Below are positions 23,478-32,060 of a stretch of 32,702 bases of DNA, one piece after another. Positions within the stretch are counted from its first letter, which is position 1; the number at the start of each line of letters is the position of its first letter. Below the pieces are notes generated by a model. It worked only from the letters and a program-made list of their open reading frames with translations. It did not search any database and had not been told where the DNA came from. The translations under genes were made by a program, and so were the position numbers. Source of the DNA: JBBSTY01 sp038235385 (GTDB taxonomy: Bacteria > Actinomycetota > Acidimicrobiia > Acidimicrobiales > Acidimicrobilacustridaceae); assembly GCA_038235385.1 (NCBI GenBank), contig JBBSTY010000025.1, positions 1 to 32,702 on the forward strand. Direction: 5' to 3'.

Positions 23478-24460
23478 GCTCGGCGCCGCCGCCGAACGCC
23501 TCGGACACCGCGCCGGAGGAACCGCGGGGCACCGCGGCGCGGCGGGCCCGTCAGCAGGCACGCGGATCGGCGGGTCGAGCGCCCGCACCAGCCACCGGCG
23601 GAGCGTCCGCCGCAGACGCGGCGCCCGGTCGTCCGGCGACGTCCCCGCCGAGCGCACCGAGGAGCGAGCTCGACCCCGAGGCCCTCGCCGCCCTCGAGGA
23701 GGAGCGGAGGTTCCTGCTTCGTTCGCTCGACGACCTCGAGCGTGAGCACGACGCCGGCGACGTCGACGAGCTCGACTACGCGGCGCTCAGGGACGACTAC
23801 ACCGCACGAGCTGCTGGCGTCATCCGGGCGATCGATGAGCGGCGATCCGCGATCACCCGGAGCCGACCGCCCCGCCGACGCGGGCGGACCTTCGCCTGGG
23901 TGGGGGCGCTGCTCGTCCTGTCCGTCGGGTTGGGTGTGGTCGTCGCCCAGTCGTCGGGCCGCCGGGACCCCGGCGAGTCGGTCTCCGGTGACATCCGCCA
24001 GACCAACCGTGACCTCCTGCTGCAGGCCGGGAGCGCCGCGGGGGATCGTCGCTTCGTCGACGCCATCGCCCTCTACGACGAGGTGCTCGCCAACCAGCCG
24101 GCCAACACCGAGGCGCTCACGTACAAGGGTTGGTTGCTGTACCTGACCTCGCGCTCGACGGACGACCCCGCCGATGTCGAGGTCCTCATGTCCCGGGCAA
24201 ACGACCTGCTCGACCAAGCGCTCGCCATCGACCCCGAGTACGGCGACGCCCGCATCTTCCGCGCCACGGTGCTCGGCGGGCGTGGGCTCCCCGAGCAAGC
24301 CATCGCCGATCTCGATGCCGTCCGCCCCGGCTCGGTCCCCGAAGCCATGTCCGGTCAGATCGCGTCGCTCCGCGCCCAGCTGCAGCGCTCGATGAACGAC
24401 GCCGGTGCGTCCACGACGGGACCGAGCGGCACCGATCCGACCGGCCAACGTTCACCCTGA
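23474..24460 (+). CDS. ccmI: TPR membrane protein, CcmI-like
   Basis: 328 residues. CcmI holds the apocytochrome tail for the haem lyase in other bacteria. Seen: a long Ala/Pro/Arg-rich N-terminal tail (1-70), a coiled segment ALEEERRFLLRSLDDLE with DELDYAALRDDY (about 75-115) that resembles the loop of CcmI, one membrane helix (about 140-158), and a short TPR array (about 180-310) with RFVDAIALYDEVLANQPANT and ANDLLDQALAIDPEYGDAR. The Thr/Ser-rich end is probably disordered. Being the ninth overlapping gene (GTGA) after ccmH supports CcmI; the N-terminal tail is not typical. Confidence 0.8.
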   Translation: MSSAPPPNASDTAPEEPRGTAARRARQQARGSAGRAPAPATGGASAADAAPGRPATSPPSAPRSELDPEALAALEEERRFLLRSLDDLEREHDAGDVDELDYAALRDDYTARAAGVIRAIDERRSAITRSRPPRRRGRTFAWVGALLVLSVGLGVVVAQSSGRRDPGESVSGDIRQTNRDLLLQAGSAAGDRRFVDAIALYDEVLANQPANTEALTYKGWLLYLTSRSTDDPADVEVLMSRANDLLDQALAIDPEYGDARIFRATVLGGRGLPEQAIADLDAVRPGSVPEAMSGQIASLRAQLQRSMNDAGASTTGPSGTDPTGQRSP

Positions 24461-24496
24461 TGTGGCGCCGAATCGCGCGACGGGGTGATCGACGGA

Positions 24497-24982
24497 TCAG
24501 TCGGTGCCGTGTGGGAAGTACCGGCCCGAGACCACCGTGTCGCCCTCGGTCTCGAGCGCCCACCACGATCCCTTGGCGGCGATGTTGGGATCGTCGGTGC
24601 GCATGCCCGCAGCGCTGAGCCTCCGGATGACCTTGGGGATGAGGTCACCGTGGCTGCAGAACACGTAGTCGTGGCCGACGTGGCCGACGTGGCCGACGTG
24701 GGCGAGGAGGAGCTGGATGGCCCCATCCGCGCTCGCTCCCTCGGTCAGCTCGCTCGCGATCTCCACGGGCAGCCCGAGCGACGAGGTGAGCGGGTCGAGG
24801 GTCTGGATGCAGCGAACAGCGGGGCTCGACCACAACCGACGGATGGGTCGATCGGCGACCGCCCGGGCGAAGTGGGCGGCCTGACGCCGTCCCTTGTCCG
24901 ACAACGGTCGATCGAAGTCGTCGTCGCCGGACCAACCCGACCGCGATCCTGCGTGCGCGTGGCGGACGAGAAAGAGCGTCAC
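24497..24982 (-). CDS. sixA: Histidine phosphatase family protein, SixA-like
   Basis: 161 residues, the size of SixA. These enzymes remove phosphate from phosphohistidine or small phosphoesters by a covalent His intermediate. Seen: LFLVRHAHAG (nucleophile His 8), the typical DFDRPLSDKGRRQA, LWSSPAVRCIQT, and the second His in FCSHGDLI (His 111). An in-frame 9-base repeat (24671-24697) gives HVGHVGHVGHDY just before the FCSHGD strand, an odd local expansion. The GTG start at 24982 lies 8 bases after TAACGT, fitting a leaderless mRNA. The target phosphoprotein cannot be inferred. Convergent with ccmI and divergent from the FAD oxidoreductase. Confidence 0.88.
   Translation of the reverse strand: MTLFLVRHAHAGSRSGWSGDDDFDRPLSDKGRRQAAHFARAVADRPIRRLWSSPAVRCIQTLDPLTSSLGLPVEIASELTEGASADGAIQLLLAHVGHVGHVGHDYVFCSHGDLIPKVIRRLSAAGMRTDDPNIAAKGSWWALETEGDTVVSGRYFPHGTD
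24671..24700. repeat. 9-base tandem repeat inside the SixA-like gene
   Basis: GTGGCCGAC occurs three times head to tail (24671-24679, 24680-24688, 24689-24697), followed by a partial GTG. On the coding strand it adds Val-Gly-His units. Confidence 0.85.
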
Positions 24983-24990
24983 GGCGGCGA

Positions 24991-24996
24991 ACGTTA
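24991..24996 (-). promoter_or_regulatory. -10 element TAACGT of the SixA-like gene
   Basis: TAACGT on the minus strand ends 8 bases before GTG 24982. Confidence 0.4.
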
Positions 24997-25065
24997 GCTC
25001 CGATCCGCAGGTCCTCGATCCTGCTCGGTGGCCGTCGACGCAGCGGGGGCGCCGACGGGCTCCGC

Positions 25066-25071
25066 TATGTT
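25066..25071 (+). promoter_or_regulatory. -10 element TATGTT of the FAD oxidoreductase gene
   Basis: TATGTT ends 6 bases before the ATG at 25078. No -35 or Shine-Dalgarno is visible. Confidence 0.5.
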
Positions 25072-25077
25072 TCAGCG

Positions 25078-26391
25078 ATGCCTCCGGATGTTGGTCGCGA
25101 CCTCGGCGTCGACGTCCTGATCATCGGTGGCGGCATCCAGGGGTTGTACCTCGCCCGCTCGCTGCACCCCCGCTACTCGGTGTGCGTCGTGGCCGATCCG
25201 CATCGTCCGTCGGAGGGCCTCGACGCTCCGGGACTGTTCTCCGCCGGGTACTCGGGGAACGATCCGGTGCGGATCCAGCCGGCTCGGCGCTCGGCCGGGT
25301 ACTGGCGCCTGTGGGCCGAGGCGAACGGCGTGGAGCACGATCTGGCGACGACGTTGTTCGTCGCGACCGACGGCGATGCCGCCGCCGACCGCATCCGGTT
25401 GTGGTCCGATGCGACCCTGCCCGCGCGACGCGCCTCGTCGCTCCCGGAGATCTTCGCCGGTGGCTCCCTCGACCCGACGCTCGCGTTCGACGCACCGGCG
25501 GATCTCGTGATGAACCCGGCGACGGTGCTGGCTCGTCTGCGCGAAGGCCTCGAGCATCGCTTCGTGTGGGGCGAGGTGGTCAAGTTCGGGCTCATCACCG
25601 ACCACGACATCGAGTTCGTCGAGGTGCAGGACGACGCGGGCGCCCTCATCTCGATCACGCCCCGATTCGTCGTCCTCGCCGACGACGTCCACAACGGCGC
25701 GCTGTTGCAGCGACTCGTCGCCGGGTTCAAGGACCGGGCCAAGCGGCGAGAGGCAACCGACGCGATGCGAACCTGCCAGGCGGTGCGACGGCGAACCACC
25801 GTGGCCATCCGGGGCGACCTCGAACCGGTCGCCGGGTCGTTCGCCGATCTCGAGATCGTCACCCACTCGGTCGGCGGCGAGCCGTCGGAGGTCGTCTGGC
25901 TCGTCAGCCCTCCCATCGACGACCGACAGACCGTCCTCGGTCCGGAGGATGCTCGCTTCGAACCGTCGGTCGACCCGGCGCTCGTGCGTTCCACGGTCGA
26001 GCGATTGCACGAGATCGCTCCGCACCTCCTCGCTCGATCGAGCGAGCTCGCCTGGGGGGTCTTCGCCGCGCGCAAGACCGAGCATCCGATGATGGCGGTG
26101 GCCGACACGTCGAACCTGGCGCAGCCGGCGCCCGCTCGCCTCGAGTCGCTCGACATGGATTCGTTCACCGCTGTGTGGCCATCACATCTGGGTTACGCCA
26201 TGATCGTCGGCGACGTCGTCGCCGAGCGCATCGACGCGGCCCTCGGGTCGTCGGTCTCGTTCGTCGACGGGCTCCAACCCGCCGACGTGCAGGGTGAGGG
26301 CCCGCCCATGGTGGCTCGCTGGGAGCGCGCCGAGTTCCTCTGGAACGACTGGGCCACGTTCGCCTCGGTGCACGGCATCGTGATCGGCTGA
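25078..26391 (+). CDS. FAD-dependent oxidoreductase (DAO-like)
   Basis: 437 residues, cytoplasmic. Seen: N-terminal Rossmann ADP-binding motif VDVLIIGGGIQGLYLARSL (G17, G19, G22), a following acidic-free second strand CVVADPHR, SAGYSGNDPVRIQPARRSAGYWRLW resembling the substrate/FAD loop of D-amino acid or glycerol-3-phosphate oxidases in position, and a late WPSHLGYAMIVGDVVAERI that would hold the ribityl/phosphate part of FAD. The overall order fits the DAO superfamily, but the specific substrate is not recognisable. ATG 25078 is supported by a TATGTT six bases upstream. It ends 7 bases from the convergent cysteine desulfurase gene, with no room for a terminator. Confidence 0.75.
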   Translation: MPPDVGRDLGVDVLIIGGGIQGLYLARSLHPRYSVCVVADPHRPSEGLDAPGLFSAGYSGNDPVRIQPARRSAGYWRLWAEANGVEHDLATTLFVATDGDAAADRIRLWSDATLPARRASSLPEIFAGGSLDPTLAFDAPADLVMNPATVLARLREGLEHRFVWGEVVKFGLITDHDIEFVEVQDDAGALISITPRFVVLADDVHNGALLQRLVAGFKDRAKRREATDAMRTCQAVRRRTTVAIRGDLEPVAGSFADLEIVTHSVGGEPSEVVWLVSPPIDDRQTVLGPEDARFEPSVDPALVRSTVERLHEIAPHLLARSSELAWGVFAARKTEHPMMAVADTSNLAQPAPARLESLDMDSFTAVWPSHLGYAMIVGDVVAERIDAALGSSVSFVDGLQPADVQGEGPPMVARWERAEFLWNDWATFASVHGIVIG

Positions 26392-26398
26392 TCGAAGG

Positions 26399-27535
26399 TC
26401 AGTCCCGCAGTGCCCGCAGCTGACCGAGGATCCCCGGCAGCGCGTCCAGCAGGGCGTCGATGTCGGCGTCGGTGCTGTTCCAGCCGGTCGAGATGCGCAA
26501 CGAGCGGTGCGCGTCGACGCCCATGGCGGCGAGCACCGGCGACGGTTCCAACGCCTCGGATGAGCACGCGCTGCCCGAGTGCGCGGCGACGCCGGCCCGA
26601 TCGAGCCCGAGCAGCACCGCCTGCGGCTCGATGCCGTCGATGCCGAGGCACACCACGTGGGGAAGTCGATCGACCGGTTCGCCGTAGGCCCGCACGCCGT
26701 CGAGGGTGGCGACGGCATCGAGCACGCGATCGGTGAGGCGTCGCTGCTCGGCTGATTCGTGGGGGAGGGCGCCGGACGCCAGATCGCGGCATGCGGCGGC
26801 CAGGCCCAGCGCGCCCGGCACGTTCTCGAGGCCGGCTCGGCGCGCACGTTCCTGATCGCCGCCCCGGAGGAGCGGCGAGATCCTCAGACCACGCCGGATG
26901 AGCAGGACACCCATGCCGGGAGGGCCTCCGAACTTGTGGGCGCCGATGGAGACGAGGTCGGCGCCGAGATCGGCGAACGAGATGGCGTCGTGCCCGGCTC
27001 CGGCGGCGGCGTCGACGTGCACGAGCACCTCGCGCGCTCGACACGCGGCGACGACCTCGGCGACGGGCTGGCGGGTGCCGACCTCGTGGTTGGCCCACTG
27101 CAGGTTGACCAGCGCGGTCTCGGGGGTGATGCAACCGATGATCGCGTCCGGATCCACGCGTCCTCGACCGTCGACACCGACCGGAACGACCCGGTGGGAG
27201 CCCGAGGCCTCGAGCGTCGCTGCGGCATCTCGCACCGCCGAGTGCTCGACCGCGGGCACGACGATCTCGGTGCCCCGCGCCGCCGCTCCCCAGATCGCGG
27301 TGGCGATCGACTCGGTGGCCCCGCTCGTGAACACGACCTCTCGGGGGCGAGCCCCGAAGAAGGCGGCGACCTCGCCGCGTGCCTCCTCGAGCGCGACCCG
27401 AGCGGTCATGCCCTCGGTGTGGATCCGGCCGGGGTCGCCTTGGGTGGTCACGTCTCGGAGCCACCCCGTCAACGCGTCAGCGGCTGCGGGGCGGATCGGT
27501 GAGGTCGACGCGTGGTCGAGGTAGTGGCGCGCCAA
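26399..27535 (-). CDS. Cysteine desulfurase, NifS/IscS type
   Basis: 378 residues. It takes sulfur from L-cysteine with PLP and passes a persulfide to Fe-S cluster or tRNA-thiolation partners. Seen: YLDHASTSPIRP, VVFTSGATESIATA, the PLP-stacking His in AVEHSAV, NHEVGTRQP, VHVDAAAGAG, the PLP Lys in SIGAHKFGGPPGMG (Lys 201), and the catalytic Cys in HSGSACSSEALEPS (Cys 324), which mark group I enzymes. The start is a TTG at 27535, 12 bases after the upstream regulator's stop; homology begins immediately, and a weak GGAT precedes it. The gene follows a SufR-like regulator on the same strand, so its level probably tracks Fe-S status. No IscU or SufBCD gene is in the window. Confidence 0.93.
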   Translation of the reverse strand: MARHYLDHASTSPIRPAAADALTGWLRDVTTQGDPGRIHTEGMTARVALEEARGEVAAFFGARPREVVFTSGATESIATAIWGAAARGTEIVVPAVEHSAVRDAAATLEASGSHRVVPVGVDGRGRVDPDAIIGCITPETALVNLQWANHEVGTRQPVAEVVAACRAREVLVHVDAAAGAGHDAISFADLGADLVSIGAHKFGGPPGMGVLLIRRGLRISPLLRGGDQERARRAGLENVPGALGLAAACRDLASGALPHESAEQRRLTDRVLDAVATLDGVRAYGEPVDRLPHVVCLGIDGIEPQAVLLGLDRAGVAAHSGSACSSEALEPSPVLAAMGVDAHRSLRISTGWNSTDADIDALLDALPGILGQLRALRD

Positions 27536-27547
27536 GACGGATCCGGA

Positions 27548-28297
27548 TCAGCGCGACGCGCTCGGAGCGCCGACCCCGGTGACCCCGGTGACGCAGATGG
27601 AGTCGCCCATCGGGATCGACGACTCGAGCTCGGTGGACGTGTCGCCGTAGAGCGCGCTCAACATCCCCTTCACCATCCCACGGTCGACCGCGCAGATGAC
27701 GGGGTTCTCGATCGCGGCGTCGCCGAACGGGCAGTGCTCGGACACGATGCGCAACTCGTCGTTGCGCTTCTCGGCATGGGCGGCGAACCCGTGCGCGGTG
27801 AGCGCGTCGGCCACGGCGTGGAGCGCCGAACGGAACGATCGGTGCGTGTCGGCGGTGTCGCCCATGGACGCCGCCAGGACCCGGCCGAACTCCACGCCGA
27901 CCTCCTCGGCCATGGTGGCTGCCTGTTCGGGAGGGAGGAGGGAGAGCGCCCGGCCGAGGAGCGTGGTGAGGATGTCGTCCTGGCGGACCGGCATCTCGAC
28001 CGCGATCTGCGGTGCCGACGGCAGGTAGTGCTTGGAGGGTCGACCGGCGCCCGCGTTGCTGTCGCGGATGATCGTGACCTCGACGTACCCGCCGCCGGCG
28101 AGCTTGTCGAGGTGGTGACGGGCGACGTTCGGATGCAGGGCGAACCGCTCGGCGACCTCGGCCGCGGTGACCCCACCGTCGTCGCTGCGCTCGTGCGCGA
28201 AGAGGTAGATCTCGCGGCGGGTGGGATCCCCGAACGCGGAGGTGATGGCGGTGACCGCCGACGCGAACTCGGTCGGAGTGAGTGGTGCGGCATCCAC
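27548..28297 (-). CDS. sufR: SufR-like Fe-S-sensing transcriptional regulator
   Basis: 249 residues. SufR proteins hold an Fe-S cluster and repress Fe-S biogenesis genes when cluster supply is adequate. Seen: an N-terminal winged helix (about 10-95) with FGDPTRREIYLFA, VTAAEVAERFALHPNVARHHLDKL and a wing GAGRPSKHYLP; then a helical domain and a Cys-bearing end with EHCPFGDAAIENPVICAVD and GDSICVTG. Cys 189, 202 and 235 have the C-X12-C spacing of the first two SufR ligands. GTG 28297 lies 6 bases after TAGAAT, fitting a leaderless start. It is followed by a cysteine desulfurase and is divergent from mrp, so both are likely targets (inference). Confidence 0.87.
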   Translation of the reverse strand: MDAAPLTPTEFASAVTAITSAFGDPTRREIYLFAHERSDDGGVTAAEVAERFALHPNVARHHLDKLAGGGYVEVTIIRDSNAGAGRPSKHYLPSAPQIAVEMPVRQDDILTTLLGRALSLLPPEQAATMAEEVGVEFGRVLAASMGDTADTHRSFRSALHAVADALTAHGFAAHAEKRNDELRIVSEHCPFGDAAIENPVICAVDRGMVKGMLSALYGDTSTELESSIPMGDSICVTGVTGVGAPSASR

Positions 28298-28302
28298 GCA
28301 GG

Positions 28303-28323
28303 TATTCTACCTATCCGCGTAGG
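28303..28323. promoter_or_regulatory. Bidirectional promoter and candidate SufR operator between sufR and mrp
   Basis: TATTCTA at 28303-28309 holds overlapping -10 hexamers on both strands: TATTCT for mrp and TAGAAT for sufR. Beside it, CTAC-N8-GTAG (28307-28322) and CCTA-N6-TAGG (28310-28323) form overlapping inverted repeats that could bind SufR and shut both directions. Confidence 0.5.
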
Positions 28324-28355
28324 ACAAATTGTTCCCCCCTGCTCAGGAGTGCTGC

Positions 28356-29498
<1,143 letters not shown>

Positions 29499-29499
29499 C

Positions 29500-29516
29500 G
29501 TGCGCCGCGAGCGCAC
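29500..29516 (+). terminator. Hairpin after mrp
   Basis: GTGCGC-CGCGA-GCGCAC, 6 pairs with a 5-base loop, starts 2 bases after the mrp stop. No T-tract follows. Confidence 0.4.
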
Positions 29517-29552
29517 ACCGCCCTCGGGTGGGGTGCGGTCCGGACGAGCGCG

Positions 29553-29610
29553 TACGATGGTGGCCTGAGCTCCGAGCCCGGAGCAGCCCCGACGGGGACG
29601 TGACTGGAGG
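29553..29610 (+). promoter_or_regulatory. Promoter-like TACGAT and two-hairpin leader of the DUF3107 gene
   Basis: TACGAT (29553-29558) predicts a start near 29565. The leader then holds GCTCCG-AGCC-CGGAGC (29569-29584) and CCCC-GAC-GGGG (29587-29597), followed by the ribosome site GGAGG (29606-29610). Confidence 0.45.
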
Positions 29611-29616
29611 ATCGTT

Positions 29617-29853
29617 GTGGACGTTCGCATCGGCGTGCTGCACACCATGAAGGAGATCGAGGTCGAGCTGCCCGCCGACACCGATCGCGCCGAGATCAAG
29701 AACCGGATCGACGAGGCCCTCGCCGACGACGACAAGGCGCTCTGGCTCACCGACCGGCACGGCAAGGATGTGGCCGTTCCCTCGGCGCGCATCGCCTACA
29801 TCGAGCTGGGCAGTGCCGAATCGGACCGCCGCATCGGTTTCGGCGCCGCTTGA
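29617..29853 (+). CDS. DUF3107 protein (TB9.4-like)
   Basis: 78 residues. Seen: DVRIGVLHTMKEIEVELPAD, an AEIKNRIDEALADD helix, ALWLTDRHGKDVAVPSARIA split over two strands, and YIELGSAESDRRIGFGA, which together cover the full DUF3107 domain known from small actinobacterial proteins such as M. tuberculosis TB9.4. The molecular role is not known. GTG 29617 has GGAGG 6 bases upstream. It precedes the two ArsA/Get3-like ATPase genes by 36 bases and may be co-transcribed with them. Confidence 0.88.
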   Translation: MDVRIGVLHTMKEIEVELPADTDRAEIKNRIDEALADDDKALWLTDRHGKDVAVPSARIAYIELGSAESDRRIGFGAA

Positions 29854-29889
29854 GCGGCGAGCCGGTCCCCACGACCCGGTCCGGAACCC

Positions 29890-30864
29890 GTGACGTTGGC
29901 TGAGGAGACGATCGTGCGGGCCCCCCTGCTCGACCGCCGACTGGTGTTCGTCACCGGCAAGGGCGGTGTCGGCAAGACCAGCATCGCGGCGGCGTTGGGT
30001 CTACTGGCCGCCCATCAGGGCAAGCGGGTCCTGGTGTGCGAGGTGGATGCCAAGGGCAACCTCGCGGACGCCTTCGAGTCGCCGCCCATCGCGTTCGGCG
30101 CCCGAGAGATCCAACCCGGGCTCTCCGCGATGGCGATGAACACCGAGGAGTCGCTCAAGGAGTACCTGTCGCTCCAGCTCAAGCTCCCCCTCATCGCTCG
30201 CGTCGGTCCGCTCGCCAAGTCGTTCGACTTCCTGGCCAGCGCCGCCCCCGGCGTCAAGGAGATCCTCACCGTCGGCAAGTTGTGTTGGGAGGTCCGCGAG
30301 CGCCACTACGACCTCGTGGTCGTCGACGCGCCGGCCACCGGGCACGTCGTCGCCCAGCTCGCGGCACCGCAGGCCATCAACGAGCTGGTCAAGGTCGGCC
30401 TCGTGCGCGAACAGACCGCATGGATGGTCGACCTCCTGTCGGACCCGGCCGTCACGGGCGCGGTCATCGTCGCGGCGCCCGAGGAGATGCCGGTCAGCGA
30501 GACCATCGAGCTGGCCGGACGGATCCGAACCGAGACGACGGTCGACCTCGCGGGGGTGATCGTCAACAAGGTGCTTCCCGAGCTGTTCGGTCGCGGTGAG
30601 GAGGAGATCTTCAACGCGCTGCGCGAGCCGGAGATGGCGGGTCACCTCGCCCGGGCGGTCGGCGGGCCGGTCGACGACGTCCTCGCCGCCGCGCAGCTCG
30701 CGGTGACGCTGCGCCGGACACGCACCGAGCACCTCACCCGACTCCGCGCCGAGATCCCTGCCGACCTCCCGCTGCTCTACGTCCCGTACCTCTTCACGCG
30801 GACCTTCGGCCTCCGCGCCACCACCACAGTCGCCGAGGCGCTCGGCGCGGAGCTCGGGTACTGA
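29890..30864 (+). CDS. ArsA/Get3-like ATPase, subunit 1
   Basis: 324 residues, cytoplasmic. Seen: the deviant Walker A VTGKGGVGKTS with its signature Lys 24, CEVDAKGNLADAF (switch I), LVVVDAPATGHVVAQLA (switch II), and VIVNKVLPELF, with helical inserts between. There is no arsenite-binding Cys set and no CxxC of Get3. The gene overlaps the next ATPase (TGATG), so the two are likely made in equal amounts as a heterodimer, as described for the mycobacterial Rv3679-Rv3680 pair. GTG 29890 is chosen by homology; its ribosome site is weak, consistent with being internal to a transcript. The cargo is unknown. Confidence 0.85.
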   Translation: MTLAEETIVRAPLLDRRLVFVTGKGGVGKTSIAAALGLLAAHQGKRVLVCEVDAKGNLADAFESPPIAFGAREIQPGLSAMAMNTEESLKEYLSLQLKLPLIARVGPLAKSFDFLASAAPGVKEILTVGKLCWEVRERHYDLVVVDAPATGHVVAQLAAPQAINELVKVGLVREQTAWMVDLLSDPAVTGAVIVAAPEEMPVSETIELAGRIRTETTVDLAGVIVNKVLPELFGRGEEEIFNALREPEMAGHLARAVGGPVDDVLAAAQLAVTLRRTRTEHLTRLRAEIPADLPLLYVPYLFTRTFGLRATTTVAEALGAELGY

Positions 30865-32045
30865 TGGCCCGCCGTCGACGTCGCGACGAGGGCGAGATCG
30901 CGCGTTCGCTCGAGCAGCTCCTCGCGGCCAAGGAGATCGTGATCTTCTGCGGGTCCGGTGGGGTGGGCAAGACCACCACCGCAGCCGCGGCCGCGGCCAT
31001 GGCGGCCACCTACCTCGGCGGCAAGGTCCTGGTGCTCACCGTCGACCCGGCGCGGAGGCTGGCGAACGCGCTCGGTCTCGAGCAGTTCGGCAACATCGAG
31101 ACGAGGGTGCCCGACGAGCTCTTCACCGAAGCCGGCCGCGATCCTCGCGGCGAGCTGTGGGCAGCCATGCTCGACACGAAGGAGTCCTGGGACGCGCTCG
31201 TCCGCACGCACGCACCCGACGTCGAGACCCGAGACGCCATCCTGGCCAACCCGCTCTACCAGAACATCGCCGGCAAGTTCGTCCAGAGCCACGACTACAT
31301 CGCCATGGAGCGCCTGTACGAGATCCACGCGTCCGGTCGCTACGACCTGATCATCGTCGACACGCCCCCGACCCGGAACGCCATCGACTTCCTCGAGGCC
31401 CCCGAGCGCATGGCGGACTTCTTCTCCAGCCGGTTGCTCCGGTGGCTCATCCTGCCGTACAAGTCCAGGCTCATCAACGCGGCGTCCCGGCCGTTCTACT
31501 CGGTCGCCGACCGCATCCTCGGATCGCAGTTCCTGCAGGACATCGCCGAGTTCTTCATCCTCTTCCAGTCCATGTACGACGGTTTCGTGGAGCGGGCCAA
31601 CGCGGTCACCCGCACCCTCGAGGACCGCCGCACCACCTTCGTCGTGGTGTCGACGCTCGAGACGGCACCCGTGCGCGAAGCAGACTTCTTCATCGACGCG
31701 CTCGACGACAAGGGCTTCCACCTGGGTGCCGTCGTGCTCAACAAGGTGCTGCCCGGCTACTTCCTCGACCCTGTGGCCGCGCAGTCCGGCGAGCGTCTCG
31801 ACAAGGACGCGGCGTCGATCGCCGAATCCCTCCCCGACGAGCTGGGACCGACCAAGGAGGTCGCTCGTGTCCTCCACGAGATCGGCTCCAGCTTCCTCAA
31901 CTACCGCGTGGTCGCCACGCGCGAGGCCGAACAGCAACAGGAGCTGGCCCACGTTCCCGACGTGGTCGCCACCGTCCCGTTCTTCGAGACCGACATCTAC
32001 GATCTCGCCGGTCTCCTGATGCTCGGCGACCGCTTCTGGCGGTGA
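30864..32045 (+). CDS. ArsA/Get3-like ATPase, subunit 2
   Basis: 393 residues. Seen: a basic N-terminus (MARRRRRDEGE), Walker A IFCGSGGVGKTTTA in which the signature Lys of GKGGVGKT is Ser 31, VLTVDPARRLANALGL (switch I), LIIVDTPPTRNAIDFLEAP (switch II), a long helical insert with SSRLLRWLILPYK and FFILFQSMYDGFV that is hydrophobic and could hold a helix-type client, and VVLNKVLPGYF. Loss of the signature Lys implies that it relies on the partner's Lys or works asymmetrically (inference). Its ATG overlaps the stop of subunit 1. The stop is 15 bases from a convergent thioesterase gene. Confidence 0.87.
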   Translation: MARRRRRDEGEIARSLEQLLAAKEIVIFCGSGGVGKTTTAAAAAAMAATYLGGKVLVLTVDPARRLANALGLEQFGNIETRVPDELFTEAGRDPRGELWAAMLDTKESWDALVRTHAPDVETRDAILANPLYQNIAGKFVQSHDYIAMERLYEIHASGRYDLIIVDTPPTRNAIDFLEAPERMADFFSSRLLRWLILPYKSRLINAASRPFYSVADRILGSQFLQDIAEFFILFQSMYDGFVERANAVTRTLEDRRTTFVVVSTLETAPVREADFFIDALDDKGFHLGAVVLNKVLPGYFLDPVAAQSGERLDKDAASIAESLPDELGPTKEVARVLHEIGSSFLNYRVVATREAEQQQELAHVPDVVATVPFFETDIYDLAGLLMLGDRFWR

Positions 32046-32060
32046 GCGTGCCGGCTGCGG

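Noticed and set aside
24671..24700. Short repeats considered as a CRISPR fragment
   Set aside because: Units are 9 bases with no spacers and lie inside a coding sequence in frame.
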